Source of the DNA: Chitinophagales bacterium
GTDB lineage: Bacteria > Bacteroidota > Bacteroidia > Chitinophagales > Chitinophagaceae
Direction: 5' to 3'
NCBI GenBank assembly: GCA_017303395.1
Contig: JAFLBN010000001.1
Location: 310,001 to 374,000 of the forward strand
Length of the DNA: 64,000 nucleotides
Position numbers and translations under genes: made by a program. Positions 1-10,800 of this stretch are shown here, piece by piece. How positions within the stretch are numbered: the first letter of the stretch is position 1; each line of letters opens with the position of its first letter. The notes beneath the pieces are model-generated. The model did no database searches. It was not told the origin of the DNA and worked only from the letters and a program-made list of their open reading frames with translations.

Positions 1-2040
1 ATGGCATCAGACGGGCGTGGTGTATATCGTTTTTCAGGCGCGCAGTTTTCTGTGCTCGATGAAACATCGGGATTGCCGAGTGCGCAGGTAATGAGTGTAG
101 CTGCACAAGGTGGTAAAGTGTACATAGGTACATTTGATGCAGGCTTGTTTGTGTATGAGAACGGCGTTGTGAACAGGCTGCCTATACCCCTACAACCTAT
201 GACGGCCATTACAGCTATCTACATCAACCATGCAAATGAAATATGGCTTGGCACCCGCAACCGTGGCTTGTGGAAATACAATGGCAGCAGCTTCAGGCAA
301 TATACCACACCTACCATATCATCGAACCTGATAACGTGCATCTACAAAGATGGCGAAGGGCGCATGTGGATAGGCACGGGCAATGGCGCTACTTACTACA
401 GAGATGATACTTTCCATAAAGTAATACTGAACACTGCCGTACAAAATATTACTGGCGCGGGCAGCGACAGCATTATCCTTGCAACAACAGACGGACTGCA
501 GTTGTACCACAACGAAGAATCTGTAAAGATGAAAACAGGTGGTGCAGCAGACAGCTCTACACCGCAGTGCGTTACCGTACGTGGCAGAGAGCTATGGATA
601 GGCAGCAGTGATAACGGTGTTATCTGCTACAACCTGCAAACAGGCAAAACGGAAGTAATCAATAAAAACAACGGACTGAAGTCTGACTTCATCTACAACA
701 TAACAACAGACGATGCTGGCAATGTGTGGTTGGGTACAGGTTTCGGTATTCATAAAATAAGCACCAAGAATGGCAAACACAGTGTGCAGTTTTATGGCAA
801 GGAGCAAGGCATTACGGGTATGGAAAGCAACCACAATGCAGTCTTCAAAGCGGCAGACGGCAGTATATGGTTTGGTACTACCAATGGTGCGGTGCGCTAC
901 AACCCGAAATCGAAAATCGTAAGGCCTGAAGCGACGAGTATAGTATTGCAATCTGTAAAAGTATTTGGCGAAAACATAAGCGACAGCAGCTATTATGACA
1001 GTACCGATGTATGGTACAAAGTACCTGTAGGACTGCACTTGCCATATCGCAAAAACAATATCACGTTCACCTTTCAGGCACTGACGCTGAGTGGCACAGA
1101 GCAACTGAAATACCGCTACCGCATAGCGGGGCTGGAAGCGCACTGGAGCGACTGGTCTGCCGTGAACACAGTAACCTACTCTGCACTGCCACCGGGCAAA
1201 TACACATTGCAGGTAGAATGCTCAACAGGCGATAGCAGCGTTATCAAAAAGCTTGATTATCCTTTTGAAATCATTACACCGTTTCACAAAACAAGCTGGT
1301 TCCGTTTGGTGATACTGGCAGGCTGCATATTGCTTGGTGTAACGATACAGTACATTGTGAACAAGCGTAAACAAAACAGACAAGCACTGCTGGAACGCCT
1401 GCGCCGTGAAGAGCAGAACAAAGTGCGCCAGCGTACTGCCGAAGATTTTCATGATGAAGTAGGTAATAAGCTGACACGCATCAATGTGCTGACCAATGTG
1501 CTGAAGAATAAGATAGGCCCGCTAACTGCAGACACACAACGCATCATAGAACAGATACAGGATAACACCGGGCAACTATACAGCGGTACAAGAGATATAC
1601 TCTGGTCGCTGAAACCAACCAACGACAGCCTGTACGAAATACTGCACCGCATCCGCGATTTTGGTGGAGAGCTGTATCAGGATACGGAAATAGACTTTGA
1701 GTTCGTCGGCACAGACGAAAAGTGGAAAGACTACAGGCTGCCGCTTGATACAGGGCGCAACCTGATAATGATTTTCAAAGAAGCACTGAACAACTGCCTG
1801 AAATATGCCAATGCTACCAAAGTAGTGCTGACAGCAGAGTTGAAAGACAAAGACATTCTGCATCTGGAACTGAGAGACAACGGTAAAGGCTTTGACATAG
1901 AAACAGTGAAACGCGGCCATGGCATAGATAATATGAACACCCGCGCCAAGCGCATGAATGGCAGGCTGTATATAGATGCAAACGAAGGCAGGGGCACTGT
2001 TATCAGCCTCAGCTTCAGGCTGCCTAAGCAAATGTCATAG
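1..2040 (+). CDS. Hybrid-type sensor histidine kinase with beta-propeller sensor (5' partial)
   Basis: Membrane sensor kinase that should phosphorylate the LuxR-type regulator encoded next (2123-2755). Residues about 1-310 are repeats of the Reg_prop type (for example IWLGTRNRG, MWIGTGNG, LWIGSSDNG, VWLGTGFG, IWFGTTNG), forming a two-component periplasmic propeller. A Y_Y_Y domain follows (about 320-415), then one membrane helix (about 428-448), a HisKA_3 dimerisation helix with the phospho-acceptor His484 in DFHDEVGNK, and a HATPase_c domain with DNGKGFD and GRGT boxes near the C-terminus. The reading frame is open to base 1 and there is no signal peptide or first propeller blades, so the gene continues upstream of the window. 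The ATG at base 1 is probably internal. The ligand is unknown; related propeller kinases often respond to carbohydrates. Confidence 0.9.
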   Translation: MASDGRGVYRFSGAQFSVLDETSGLPSAQVMSVAAQGGKVYIGTFDAGLFVYENGVVNRLPIPLQPMTAITAIYINHANEIWLGTRNRGLWKYNGSSFRQYTTPTISSNLITCIYKDGEGRMWIGTGNGATYYRDDTFHKVILNTAVQNITGAGSDSIILATTDGLQLYHNEESVKMKTGGAADSSTPQCVTVRGRELWIGSSDNGVICYNLQTGKTEVINKNNGLKSDFIYNITTDDAGNVWLGTGFGIHKISTKNGKHSVQFYGKEQGITGMESNHNAVFKAADGSIWFGTTNGAVRYNPKSKIVRPEATSIVLQSVKVFGENISDSSYYDSTDVWYKVPVGLHLPYRKNNITFTFQALTLSGTEQLKYRYRIAGLEAHWSDWSAVNTVTYSALPPGKYTLQVECSTGDSSVIKKLDYPFEIITPFHKTSWFRLVILAGCILLGVTIQYIVNKRKQNRQALLERLRREEQNKVRQRTAEDFHDEVGNKLTRINVLTNVLKNKIGPLTADTQRIIEQIQDNTGQLYSGTRDILWSLKPTNDSLYEILHRIRDFGGELYQDTEIDFEFVGTDEKWKDYRLPLDTGRNLIMIFKEALNNCLKYANATKVVLTAELKDKDILHLELRDNGKGFDIETVKRGHGIDNMNTRAKRMNGRLYIDANEGRGTVISLSFRLPKQMS

Positions 2041-2067
2041 ACTTGTTAATATTTAAAAATAACCTGA

Positions 2068-2098
2068 TTTGGGGGAGTGGTATCCCCCACAATCTTTG
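2068..2098 (+). promoter_or_regulatory. Bacteroidota-type promoter of the LuxR-type regulator
   Basis: TTTG at 2068-2071, a 19-base spacer, then AATCTTTG at 2091-2098 (7 of 8 to TAnnTTTG). Transcription would begin near 2105, shortly before the ATG at 2123. The spacer contains a GGGGG/CCCCC dyad (2071-2075 and 2084-2088). This suggests the regulator can be expressed apart from the kinase, and it argues against the TTG at 2069 as a start. Confidence 0.55.
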
Positions 2099-2122
2099 CA
2101 ATTTTATACAAACATCTGCCAC

Positions 2123-2755
2123 ATGAGCCGAGACCTTGACATACGCGTTTGCATAATTGAAGATGATGAAACCATCCGCGAGGGGTATGTGTACCTGATA
2201 GGTAATACGCCCGGCTACAAAGTAGTGGGCAGCTACCCGTCTTTTGAAGATGCTGCTAAAAAGATAGCCACAGACGACCCCGATGTGTTGCTGCTGGATG
2301 TAGAGCTGCCAGGCATATCGGGCATAGATGCTTTGCCGAAACTAAAGAAGCTGATACCTGAAGCGTATATACTGATACTGACGGTGTACGAACAAGACAT
2401 ACTCATCTTCCGTGCATTGGGCAATGGTGCATCGGGCTACCTGACCAAGAATACACCACCAGAAAAAATCATCAGTGCCATACACGAAGTAATGGAAGGC
2501 GGCGGGCCTATGAGTGCGCACATAGCACGCATGGTTATCAGTTCATTCCAACGCAACGAGGCGTCTCCCCTCACCCGCAGAGAAACAGAAATACTGGAAC
2601 AGATAGCAACAGGCAAAAGCCGCAAGCGCATAGCACAGGAATTGTTTATTGATTTGGAAACGGTGAAGTCGCACATCAAAAACATATACCACAAGCTGAA
2701 TGTACACAGCAAAGCAGATGCCATCAAGACTGCCAAAGACAATAAGTTTATATAG
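2123..2755 (+). CDS. LuxR/NarL-family response regulator
   Basis: Cytoplasmic transcription factor of 210 aa, cognate to the upstream kinase. The receiver domain (about 6-125) has the acidic pocket IIEDDE, the phospho-acceptor Asp in LLLDVELPG, the conserved Thr in LTVYEQ and the Lys in GYLTKNT. A C-terminal GerE/LuxR helix-turn-helix (about 145-205) carries LTRRETEILEQIATGKS and the recognition helix ETVKSHIKNIYHKL. The frame is open upstream to a TTG at 2069, but that lies inside the promoter, so the ATG at 2123 (MSRDLDIRV) is chosen. All catalytic receiver residues are present, unlike the regulator at 38323. Confidence 0.92.
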   Translation: MSRDLDIRVCIIEDDETIREGYVYLIGNTPGYKVVGSYPSFEDAAKKIATDDPDVLLLDVELPGISGIDALPKLKKLIPEAYILILTVYEQDILIFRALGNGASGYLTKNTPPEKIISAIHEVMEGGGPMSAHIARMVISSFQRNEASPLTRRETEILEQIATGKSRKRIAQELFIDLETVKSHIKNIYHKLNVHSKADAIKTAKDNKFI

Positions 2756-2795
2756 CCTTATAACTTATAACCATATAAAAGCTGAAATGCCTGAT

Positions 2796-2803
2796 TAGTT
2801 TTG
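2796..2803 (+). promoter_or_regulatory. -7 element before the permease
   Basis: Exact TAnnTTTG match (TAGTTTTG), with no convincing -33 TTG. Its position implies a transcript starting near 2809, compatible only with the TTG start at 2821. Confidence 0.4.
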
Positions 2804-2820
2804 CAGGTAATTTCTGCCAA

Positions 2821-4185
2821 TTGCAAACCAACGCACAACAAGCCGAACCAAAACTGGAAAGGGAGTTATCCCTGCTGCAAGCTACTGCCATCAATATGAT
2901 TGATATGGTGGGCATAGGCCCGTTTGTAACCATACCACTGATAGTAGGTATGATGCAGGGACCCATCTGCCTGCTGGCATGGATACTCGGTGCAGTACTT
3001 TCTTATATGGATGGTATGGTGTGGGCCGAGATGGGTGCCAAATGGCCTGCAGCAGGTGGCAGCTATGTATTTCTGCAAAAGCTGTTTGGCAGCAAATGGG
3101 GCAAGATGATAGCATTTCTGTTTGTGTGGCAAACAACCATACAGGCACCTTTGGTGGTTGCCAGTGGTGCTATTGGCTTCGCAGATTATTTCACATTCCT
3201 GGTACCATTGCCTGCAGAAAGCGAGGTATTACTAAAGAAAGCAATCAGTGGTGGATTGGTGATACTGATAACCATCTTGCTATACAGGGGTATTAAGGGC
3301 ATTGGCAAAATATCGGTATTCCTTTGGGTGATAACAGGCGGCACTATGCTGTGGCTAATCATATCGGGCTTGGGGCATTTCAATGCAGCACAAGCTTTCG
3401 ACTGGAAGATGCCGAATATGACGATGGTAGCTTTCTTTGCTGCATTCGGGCAAGCATCTCAAAAAGCTGTTTACTCTTACCTCGGTTATTATAACGTGTG
3501 CCACTTGGGCGGGGAAATCAAAAACCCATCGAAGAATATACCTCGCGCCATTTTCATTTCTATTACGGGTATTGCTATCCTGTATCTGTGTATGCAAACG
3601 GTAGTCTTGGGTGTATTGCCATGGCAGGAACTGGCAGCATCCAAATACATGGTGAGTATTTACTTTGAGCATATCTACAACCATCAGGTAGCGCAAATAG
3701 CTACGGTGCTGATATTGTGTATTGCACTTGCTTCGCTTTTCTCGGTGATACTCGGCTATTCCCGCGTGCCATATTCTGCTGCACTGAATGGCGATTTCTT
3801 TCCTGTATTCGGCAAGCTGCACCCTAAACATCACTTCCCCCACATATCGCTATTGGCACTTTGTGGCATGGCGTTTATTTTCAGCCTGTTGTTTAAACTA
3901 GCCGATGTTATCACTGCCATTATTACGATGCGGATACTGATACAGTTTGTATCGCAGGCGGTGGGGGTGTTGCTGTGGCACTACAAAAAGAAAGGGGGCG
4001 ATATGCCATACAGGATGCCGCTGTTCCCGATACCTGCCATTATATCCATCATCATCTGGCTGTTTATCTTCCTGATGGGCGAAAACAAATACAAGTTGTT
4101 TGCATTTATTATCATCATTACGGGCATTGCCCTCTTCTACCTGAAGGAAAAATATACCCGCAAACAGGGGGCTTTGCAAGATTAA
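2821..4185 (+). CDS. APC-superfamily amino-acid permease
   Basis: Integral inner-membrane transporter of 454 aa with about 12 hydrophobic helices, typical in length for the amino acid-polyamine-organocation (APC) family. The amino-terminal LSLLQATAINMIDMVGIGPF matches the family's first unwound helix (glycine-rich GxG region), and the conserved loop region GGEIKNPSKNIPRAI follows helix 6. The substrate cannot be read from sequence; amino acid is the family default. The start is unusual: the only in-frame start that keeps the conserved N-terminus is TTG at 2821, since the next ATG falls inside helix 1. A -7 element at 2796-2803 supports a start here. Confidence 0.85.
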   Translation: MQTNAQQAEPKLERELSLLQATAINMIDMVGIGPFVTIPLIVGMMQGPICLLAWILGAVLSYMDGMVWAEMGAKWPAAGGSYVFLQKLFGSKWGKMIAFLFVWQTTIQAPLVVASGAIGFADYFTFLVPLPAESEVLLKKAISGGLVILITILLYRGIKGIGKISVFLWVITGGTMLWLIISGLGHFNAAQAFDWKMPNMTMVAFFAAFGQASQKAVYSYLGYYNVCHLGGEIKNPSKNIPRAIFISITGIAILYLCMQTVVLGVLPWQELAASKYMVSIYFEHIYNHQVAQIATVLILCIALASLFSVILGYSRVPYSAALNGDFFPVFGKLHPKHHFPHISLLALCGMAFIFSLLFKLADVITAIITMRILIQFVSQAVGVLLWHYKKKGGDMPYRMPLFPIPAIISIIIWLFIFLMGENKYKLFAFIIIITGIALFYLKEKYTRKQGALQD

Positions 4186-4383
4186 AATGCAGAAAATGCT
4201 TCTTTAAAACCCGATTATACCTTTACTTTGCATATAAATACTGACGGGTATAAGGCAGGAAACATGTAGAGGATGTTCTTCTGGCGCCAATAGTTTATAT
4301 CCCATTAGTTATCAACATGTGTATAGATTATTAGTTTTTTTCAAACTAAGATTACTATATTAGAACTTAATTAGTAACTGCTG

Positions 4384-4731
4384 ATGCTACGCGCTATATT
4401 ATTAGTCATTGCGGGTGTTCTTTCTATCATCCTTTACAGGATGTTGAGCCGTGGCGGCAAAACCTATGCATACGACCGTACACAGATGCTTACTTTCATG
4501 AGCGATGGGTCTGAAAACGTAGTACACGAGTCTACCAACGGCAGCATTATCATTACCAACAAAACAGTATTGATAGACGGGTTGGAATATATTTACAAAC
4601 CCAACGAGGATGAGCCATTGCAGGCATTGCTTGACTATGACGATAACGGACTGCGCAGCATACGTGTACTACTGCAAGAGGGCGAAAAACAATACTTCAT
4701 CAATCGTGGCCCTGCTATGAGGATGGCATAA
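4384..4731 (+). CDS. Small membrane-anchored protein, unknown function
   Basis: A 115-aa protein with one N-terminal hydrophobic helix (about 3-20) and a soluble tail of about 95 residues with no motif I recognise. The helix lacks a signal-peptidase or lipobox site, so it probably stays as an anchor. It stands alone between the permease and a bidirectional terminator. Codon use resembles the neighbours. Confidence 0.6.
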   Translation: MLRAILLVIAGVLSIILYRMLSRGGKTYAYDRTQMLTFMSDGSENVVHESTNGSIIITNKTVLIDGLEYIYKPNEDEPLQALLDYDDNGLRSIRVLLQEGEKQYFINRGPAMRMA

Positions 4732-4756
4732 AACAAACTAAATTACTCATTACATA

Positions 4757-4780
4757 AAAAGCAGCCCGATGGCTGCTTTT
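4757..4780. terminator. Bidirectional intrinsic terminator
   Basis: A perfect 10-bp stem (4757-4766 with 4771-4780, loop CGAT) flanked by A and T runs. It lies between convergent genes ending at 4731 (+) and 4782 (-). Confidence 0.85.
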
Positions 4781-4781
4781 C

Positions 4782-5294
4782 TTATTCTATAAACTTCAAT
4801 TCTCTTTTCATAACCTCTACCGTATTGTAGATAATGGGGCAGCTTGGATAATGCAACAGCGTGCCCAGAAAACGCTCTTTGAACCCGGGCTTATGCAAGT
4901 GCGGAAAATCTCTGCACTCCGTAAACCTTTCGGGGTAGATGCTGCAACTGGTGCCAGACAAAAAATGACAAGGCACCGTATTGATAAAGCAATTGCCCGC
5001 AAGGCTTTCTTCAATATACTTTTCGCGCAGGTTTTCTTCTGTCATGTTCATAAACACAGCCAGCCTTTCAATTTCTGGTTGCGTGATGTTTACCACCAGC
5101 TTCTGGCAGCAATTGCCGCAAGCAGTGCAATCTACAGCAGCATTCACATCCTGATAAATGCGGTTGGCCATTTCATCGAGCACTGCACCACTGTGATGGC
5201 GAAGCGAGCGCAGAAAGTGGTCGTTTTCTTCTTCTTTTTCAGAAGCTATTGCTGCAATGGTTTGCAGATTGGTTTCGTATGCAGTATTTGACAA
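4782..5294 (-). CDS. YkgJ-family cysteine-cluster protein
   Basis: A 170-aa cytoplasmic protein with the family's cysteine cluster CTACGNCCQK (about residues 56-65) and downstream cysteines in PCHFLSGTSCSIYPERFTEC. This arrangement (PF03692, CxxCxxCC plus later Cys) is predicted to bind zinc or an iron-sulfur cluster; the reaction is unknown. Its start lies 30 bp beyond the end of the outer-membrane receptor gene, so the two may share a transcript. Confidence 0.85.
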   Translation of the reverse strand: MSNTAYETNLQTIAAIASEKEEENDHFLRSLRHHSGAVLDEMANRIYQDVNAAVDCTACGNCCQKLVVNITQPEIERLAVFMNMTEENLREKYIEESLAGNCFINTVPCHFLSGTSCSIYPERFTECRDFPHLHKPGFKERFLGTLLHYPSCPIIYNTVEVMKRELKFIE

Positions 5295-5324
5295 AAGAGC
5301 GAATTAAGCCGTAAAGGTAAGCAA

Positions 5325-7721
5325 TTACATTCTGCCTGCCTCTTCGGTCTTATTGTTGTGCTGTTGAGCGCCATCCAGCTTCTTGCCAAAATTATAACTG
5401 AACCCAAGCGCTACAGACTGAGAACCAAACTGTAAAGATGATGCAGTTTCAATACCATTCCAATTGGATGTGCTCGTCATCTTATTCATCCTGAAAGGGT
5501 CTTCTATAGATAGTCGTATGGTAGCTGAATCTTTCATCACTTTCTTAGCCACATTGAAACCCAGCCAATAGCTTGGCCCGTAACGGTCTATCACATTCTG
5601 CAAATCGCCCGTACTGGCATAGAATGTGGTATCTATCGTCCAGCCTTTGTTGAGGCTGAATGTGCCTTGCAGATAACCCGATGCGCCCAAAGATGTACCT
5701 AACAACCTGTGCCCGCGATAGCTGAGAAATTTATTGTAGTACACATCTCCCGAAGTTGTTAGTAATAGCCATTTTGTGCATTGTTTATTATAGTTGCAAG
5801 AGCCATGTAGTACATAATCATCGGCATAGTTGCCCCAAGTGGCAAATACGGCTTTGTTATTAGCATCGTAGCCAAGTATCGGTGTTATATAACCTGTCAC
5901 TTTTCGCAGTCCCATAGATACAAACAGCTCGTTGCGGTTATTATACCGCAGCTCCAGATAATTTCTGTATGCAGGCGATAAATCGGGATTTCCTTTCTGA
6001 TAATAGTATTGAGAGAAGTAGGTAACAAAAGGGCTCATCATTGTATATGCTGGGCGATTGATACGCCTGCCGCAGCTAGCTTCTACACTATTGTTATCAT
6101 CTATCTTATAGCTTACAAAAGCCGTAGGGAATACCGAAGTATTGCTACGCTGAAACTCGCCGCCCTGCTGTGTTTCCTTGCCATCATTATTCATATTTTC
6201 TACTCGCACACCTGCCTGTGTATTCCATTTTTTACCAAAAGCTTTTGAAACATTTACATAAGCTGCGTTGATATTTTCTTTATAGATGAAGTGATTGGTG
6301 CGCGTAGTGTCGTTTATCCAGTTACCGTTATGCAGTGTTTGAAAATAAGCTCCGTTATCTACCACTGCATAGCTCGACTTTATACCTGCTTCTGCATTCC
6401 AACCTTTGGCTACTTCACCTGTATAATCTGCTTTTGCAGTTACTACATTGATTATTGATTGCGATTGATTATCTAAATCGAGATTGCCAACAACAGGATT
6501 GCCTTGCGTATCATAGTTTCTACCGACTGTATTGTGTGTTTCTCGTTGATCGCGGTAAATGTAGTCTGCATCTGCAATTATCTTATGCCCCTTTGCAGGC
6601 TCGTGTTTGATGTATGCATTGCAGAGATAATGATTACGTTCAAACGTGTGATTATTGACTGTAGTATTATATACTACATTACCTGCTGCATCTGTAACTA
6701 CAGCACCTGCTTCATCGCGCTGCACATTGGGGTGATAAATACCTTTTACACTTGCACCAACAGTAGTCTTTTCAGTAGATGCATAGTCTGCACCAAACTG
6801 TGCATTATAGTCTCCAAAAGTTTCTTTCATGAAGATGGACTGGTCTGTATTGTTGATAAACTCACCTTTTTGCGGATTGCTAGCTTTGCGGGTATCTTTT
6901 CTGTTCAGAAAACCTGTTGCAGCCATCTGGCCGAGATTTGTGTATAGTGTCAGTTTATTGTTTCTGTAAGTAAGGTTACCGCTGTTGTGTGTATTAGGAT
7001 ATACAGTCTGTCCTGCTTCCAGCGCTACATTACCATTCAAGCCTTTCTTTTTTATTCGCTTTGTTTTGATATTAATAATGCCACCCGTGCCCTCTGCATC
7101 GTATTTGCTCGATGGTTGTGTTATCAGTTCCAATGCGGCAACATTATCACCTGTCAAGCTTTTCAGATAATCTTCCAGGTCTTTACCAGTAAGGTAGGTT
7201 TGTTTATCGTCTATCAATACCGTAACGCCCACACCTTGTAGTGTTATGTTCCCGTTGTTAGCATTTACACCGGGAGATTTGCGCAGTAAATCCCAAGCAG
7301 AATTGCCGAGTGTATTTACTTGATCAAGGTTCACCACAGTTTTGCCTAAACCTGTTTCTATGCGTGGAGATTTGCTGCTTACCACTACATCCTGCAATGT
7401 TGTGTTGGCTGTTAGTTGCAGCTTCAGCGTTTCGTTCTTTTCTTTCACCTCTACCTGTTGCATCAGCTTTGCAAAGCCTGCTGCATTTACTGCCAGGATG
7501 TAGTTACCTGCTTTTGCGATATGCAATGCAAATGCACCGTTATCATCTGCCAGCTCAGACTGCCCCCAGGTAGAGTCTGTATTCAACAACGATACGGTAG
7601 CGGCAACTACCGGTTTGCCCAGTGCATCATTTACCGTACCAATCAGAGAAATTTGTTGTGCTGAGATTTTTGTCGATACGACAAGCAAGAGCACAATAAC
7701 TACAGCGAGTGATTTTTGCAT
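5325..7721 (-). CDS. Outer-membrane beta-barrel receptor with N-terminal regulatory-like domain
   Basis: A 798-aa protein with a signal peptide (about 1-21), a carboxypeptidase-regulatory-like beta-sandwich (about 24-105, starting ISLIGTVNDALGKPVV), a TonB-receptor-style plug (about 110-215, with VVVSSKSPRIETGLGKTVVN and GGIINIKTKR) and a C-terminal 14- to 16-strand barrel ending in an aromatic-rich strand (ALGFSYNFGKK). It fits the Bacteroidota 'outer membrane beta-barrel family protein' group (OMP_b-brl_3) rather than SusC, being shorter and lacking a SusD partner. The cargo is unknown. It precedes the YkgJ gene on the same strand. Confidence 0.85.
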   Translation of the reverse strand: MQKSLAVVIVLLLVVSTKISAQQISLIGTVNDALGKPVVAATVSLLNTDSTWGQSELADDNGAFALHIAKAGNYILAVNAAGFAKLMQQVEVKEKNETLKLQLTANTTLQDVVVSSKSPRIETGLGKTVVNLDQVNTLGNSAWDLLRKSPGVNANNGNITLQGVGVTVLIDDKQTYLTGKDLEDYLKSLTGDNVAALELITQPSSKYDAEGTGGIINIKTKRIKKKGLNGNVALEAGQTVYPNTHNSGNLTYRNNKLTLYTNLGQMAATGFLNRKDTRKASNPQKGEFINNTDQSIFMKETFGDYNAQFGADYASTEKTTVGASVKGIYHPNVQRDEAGAVVTDAAGNVVYNTTVNNHTFERNHYLCNAYIKHEPAKGHKIIADADYIYRDQRETHNTVGRNYDTQGNPVVGNLDLDNQSQSIINVVTAKADYTGEVAKGWNAEAGIKSSYAVVDNGAYFQTLHNGNWINDTTRTNHFIYKENINAAYVNVSKAFGKKWNTQAGVRVENMNNDGKETQQGGEFQRSNTSVFPTAFVSYKIDDNNSVEASCGRRINRPAYTMMSPFVTYFSQYYYQKGNPDLSPAYRNYLELRYNNRNELFVSMGLRKVTGYITPILGYDANNKAVFATWGNYADDYVLHGSCNYNKQCTKWLLLTTSGDVYYNKFLSYRGHRLLGTSLGASGYLQGTFSLNKGWTIDTTFYASTGDLQNVIDRYGPSYWLGFNVAKKVMKDSATIRLSIEDPFRMNKMTSTSNWNGIETASSLQFGSQSVALGFSYNFGKKLDGAQQHNNKTEEAGRM

Positions 7722-7818
7722 AGATAGATTTTGTGGGTGAAAGCACTAAAATACTATCAGCTAAAACCTATACGCAACAACACACAATAGGGTTTTGGTT
7801 AATATTAACATAAATAAA

Positions 7819-7840
7819 AATAGCCGGCGAACCGGCTATT
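7819..7840 (-). terminator. Terminator of smc
   Basis: A perfect 9-bp stem (AATAGCCGG with CCGGCTATT, loop CGAA) followed on the minus strand by TTTTTATTT. It lies just after the smc stop at 7865. Confidence 0.85.
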
Positions 7841-7864
7841 AATTATCAATTAAACTGTTGTGTT

Positions 7865-10800
7865 TTAGTTACTCAAACTACGGAAGTCTACCGGCACCAG
7901 TTTACTAACGCCCGGCTCCTGCATCGTAACACCGTAGATAACATCTACGGCTGCCATCGTTTGCTTGTTGTGTGTTACGATGATGAACTGAGAGTTATCA
8001 CTGAACTTGCGAATCATCTGTGTAAACTTGCCAACGTTCGCATCATCGAGCGGTGCATCCACCTCATCGAGAATACAGAACGGTGCAGGCTTAATCAGGT
8101 ATATAGCGAATAGGAACGCTGTAGATGTAAGCGTTTTTTCACCACCTGAAAGCTGCGTAAGTGTGCTTGGCTTTTTACCTTTTGGCTGTGCATATATCTC
8201 AATGCCGCTATCAGCCAAGTTATCAGGGTCTGTTAAGCGCAGATCACAATTATCTTCTGCAGTGAAGAGTGCTTTAAATACCTCAACGAAGTTTTCGCGC
8301 ACTTTATCAAATGTCTCGCGGAATTTTGCATTCGCTGTTTGCTCTACTTCTTCAATTGTAGCCATCAGCGATTCTTTCGCGTTCACAAGGTCAGTCTTCT
8401 GCTCTACGATGAAATCGTGGCGCGCTTTCATTTCTGTAAACGCCTCGATAGCAGTCGGGTTGATTTCACCCATATTTTCCAGACGTTTTTTCATACGTTC
8501 TGCCTCTGCAGTCAGTTCATCTACCGTCAGTTCGTTTGCACGTGCCTGATCCAGTATTTCATCCAGATTTACTTTGAATTCGACACTCAGACGCTCTTTC
8601 ATACCGGCCAGTTTCAGCTTCATATCATTCAGCTGATCTTTGATGCTGTTGAGCAATGTTTCTGCGTGTTCTTTTTCGCGACGCTTCTGGTTCAGTTGTC
8701 CTTCCTGTGCAGAAATGGTATTGCGCATTTCGTAGTACAGGCGGTCCTTTTCATTCAGTACTTTTTCTTCTGTGTCTTTGCGTGTCAGCAATTCGTACAG
8801 TTCATTATCGCCAGCGTGCAGTTGTGTTTCTGTTTCGCCCAGTTGGCCTGCAATCTGTTGCAATTGCTCGCTGTTGCTGGCTATCTGGCGTTTCAGATCG
8901 TTCAGTTGATTGCTGCGGAAGCTCAGTTCCTGCTTCAAACCTTCCTGCTTGCTCTGCTCTTTGGTGTACTGAATGTTGTGATTATTATACTGTTGCGTAG
9001 CCATGTTGAACTCCATTTCTACTGCATGGAATTCAGACTCTGCGTTTTGTATATTTTGTTGCAGCGATTGCAATTGGTCGTTGATAGATTCCAATTCGCT
9101 GCGCGTATCTGCTATGCTTGCGTGCGTATCTTCCAATTGCTCCTGCAGGTCTTGCAAACGTTGCTCACCGTTTTGGTTCAGGTGTTCAAAGTTTTCAATC
9201 CTGTTGCTCAGGTTTACAATATGGTTTTGCAGACGGTTTATTTCCTGACGTGTTTGCTCGATAGCCCTGTCGTTCAGCTCCTGATTGAAACCTGTTATCT
9301 GCGTTTGCGTATCGCTGATATGTTGTTTCAGCTGTGTAGTAATAGCCGTCAGGTCTTCTATCTCTTTTGCAAGGCGCTCCAGATTTTTTGCACGGCCTAT
9401 TTTATTACCCTCAAACAAACCAACAGAACCGCCACCCAGTGTGTATTTGCCACGCACTACTTTACCACTCTTCTCTACTATCACATTGCCATTGGTCATA
9501 GCAAGGTCTGTAATAGCTGCTTCGTTATCGGCAATGTACACGTGGCCCAGCAGGTGCTGTGCAAGTGGCATATATTGTTCGTCAACATTCACTACGCTCA
9601 GTGCAGGTGTTAAGCCCGCAGGTGCATTGTGCTGTGATGCCTGATATTGCTGAAACTGGTTGGTAACAAAGAAATTGGCTTTACCTTTTTTATTGCTTTC
9701 CAACAGGTGAACTGCTTTTGCAGCTTCGCCAATATTCTCAACTATATAATAGTTCAGGTAATTATCCAGTACATTTTCAAGTGCAGTGCGGTATTCGTTC
9801 TGCACCACAAATACGTCTGACAATAACGGCGCTTCGCTATTCCAATCTTTATTCTTTTTCAAGAACTTGATACTGTCAGGATAACCTTCAAGGCTTTCTA
9901 CCAGCGACTTCAACAAATCGTGTTCGTTGCGACGACTATCCAGTTTACGGTTTTCATCTACTGATTGTGAACGCAGTGTTTCTAATTGCTCCTGGCTTTG
10001 CAGGATTTTAGATTTCACTTCTTCGTAACGGGCAACGAGCGTTTGCAACTCATCATTCTTCTCTTGCAGGTCGCCTTCCGAATCTGTGCGCTCGTTTGTC
10101 AGTTGTGTTATCTGATTAGCGCGTTGTGCTTTTTCTTCCTGTATCTGCTGAATGCTGCGTTGCAGGTTCATCACAGAAGTATCTGCAATGGCTACTTTCT
10201 TTTCCGCATCAAACTGTGTACGTTGTTTGCTTTGATATTCAGCACGCAGCTGCTCCAATACTTTTTTCTTCGCATCAAAAGCGTCGCGCTTTTCATCTAC
10301 TATGCCGCGCATGCTTTCCAGTTCATCACGCAGTTTTTCAATGATTTCGTTTTCTTCTTCTATCTGCTTCTCTGCAAATGTGATAGACTCCTCGAGGCTT
10401 TGCAATTGCATACCTGCACCGGAGAGGAATTCGCTCAGGCTTTTTTCGCGTTCTTTCAGATGGTCCAGACGCTGCGCTGCAAGGCGCTTGTCGCTTTCCA
10501 ACTGGCGTACACGATTTATCAGTTCGTTGAATTGTTTTTGCAAACCGTTCAACTCCTGTTCTTTCTCTATCAGCTTCACTTTATCCTGCTCTACAACCGC
10601 TTCTTCTGTAGCTACAATTGCTTCCAGTTGTGTCTTGCGGTCGGTCTCGGTATCGTGCTGCTCGTTGAGCGATTTATATTGATCGTTGAAATGCTCCAGC
10701 GATGCTTTTGCCAATTCAACACTTACTTCTTTATACTCCCCTTTTATCTGGAAATAGCGTTCGGCTTTTTTCGCCTGGCTTTCAAGTGTACGAAGGTTGT

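Noticed and set aside
2069-2122. N-terminal extension of the response regulator from a TTG
   Set aside because: The extension covers the -33 and -7 elements and adds nothing like a receiver domain.
7798-7809. 12-bp palindrome GTTAATATTAAC upstream of the receptor gene
   Set aside because: Short, AT-rich and likely by chance; no matching copy near other genes was noticed.
8339-9613. 424-codon open frame on the plus strand
   Set aside because: It is antisense to the smc coiled coil. The product is rich in Cys, Phe and Gln, has no motif, and is explained by the skewed codon use of the coiled coil.
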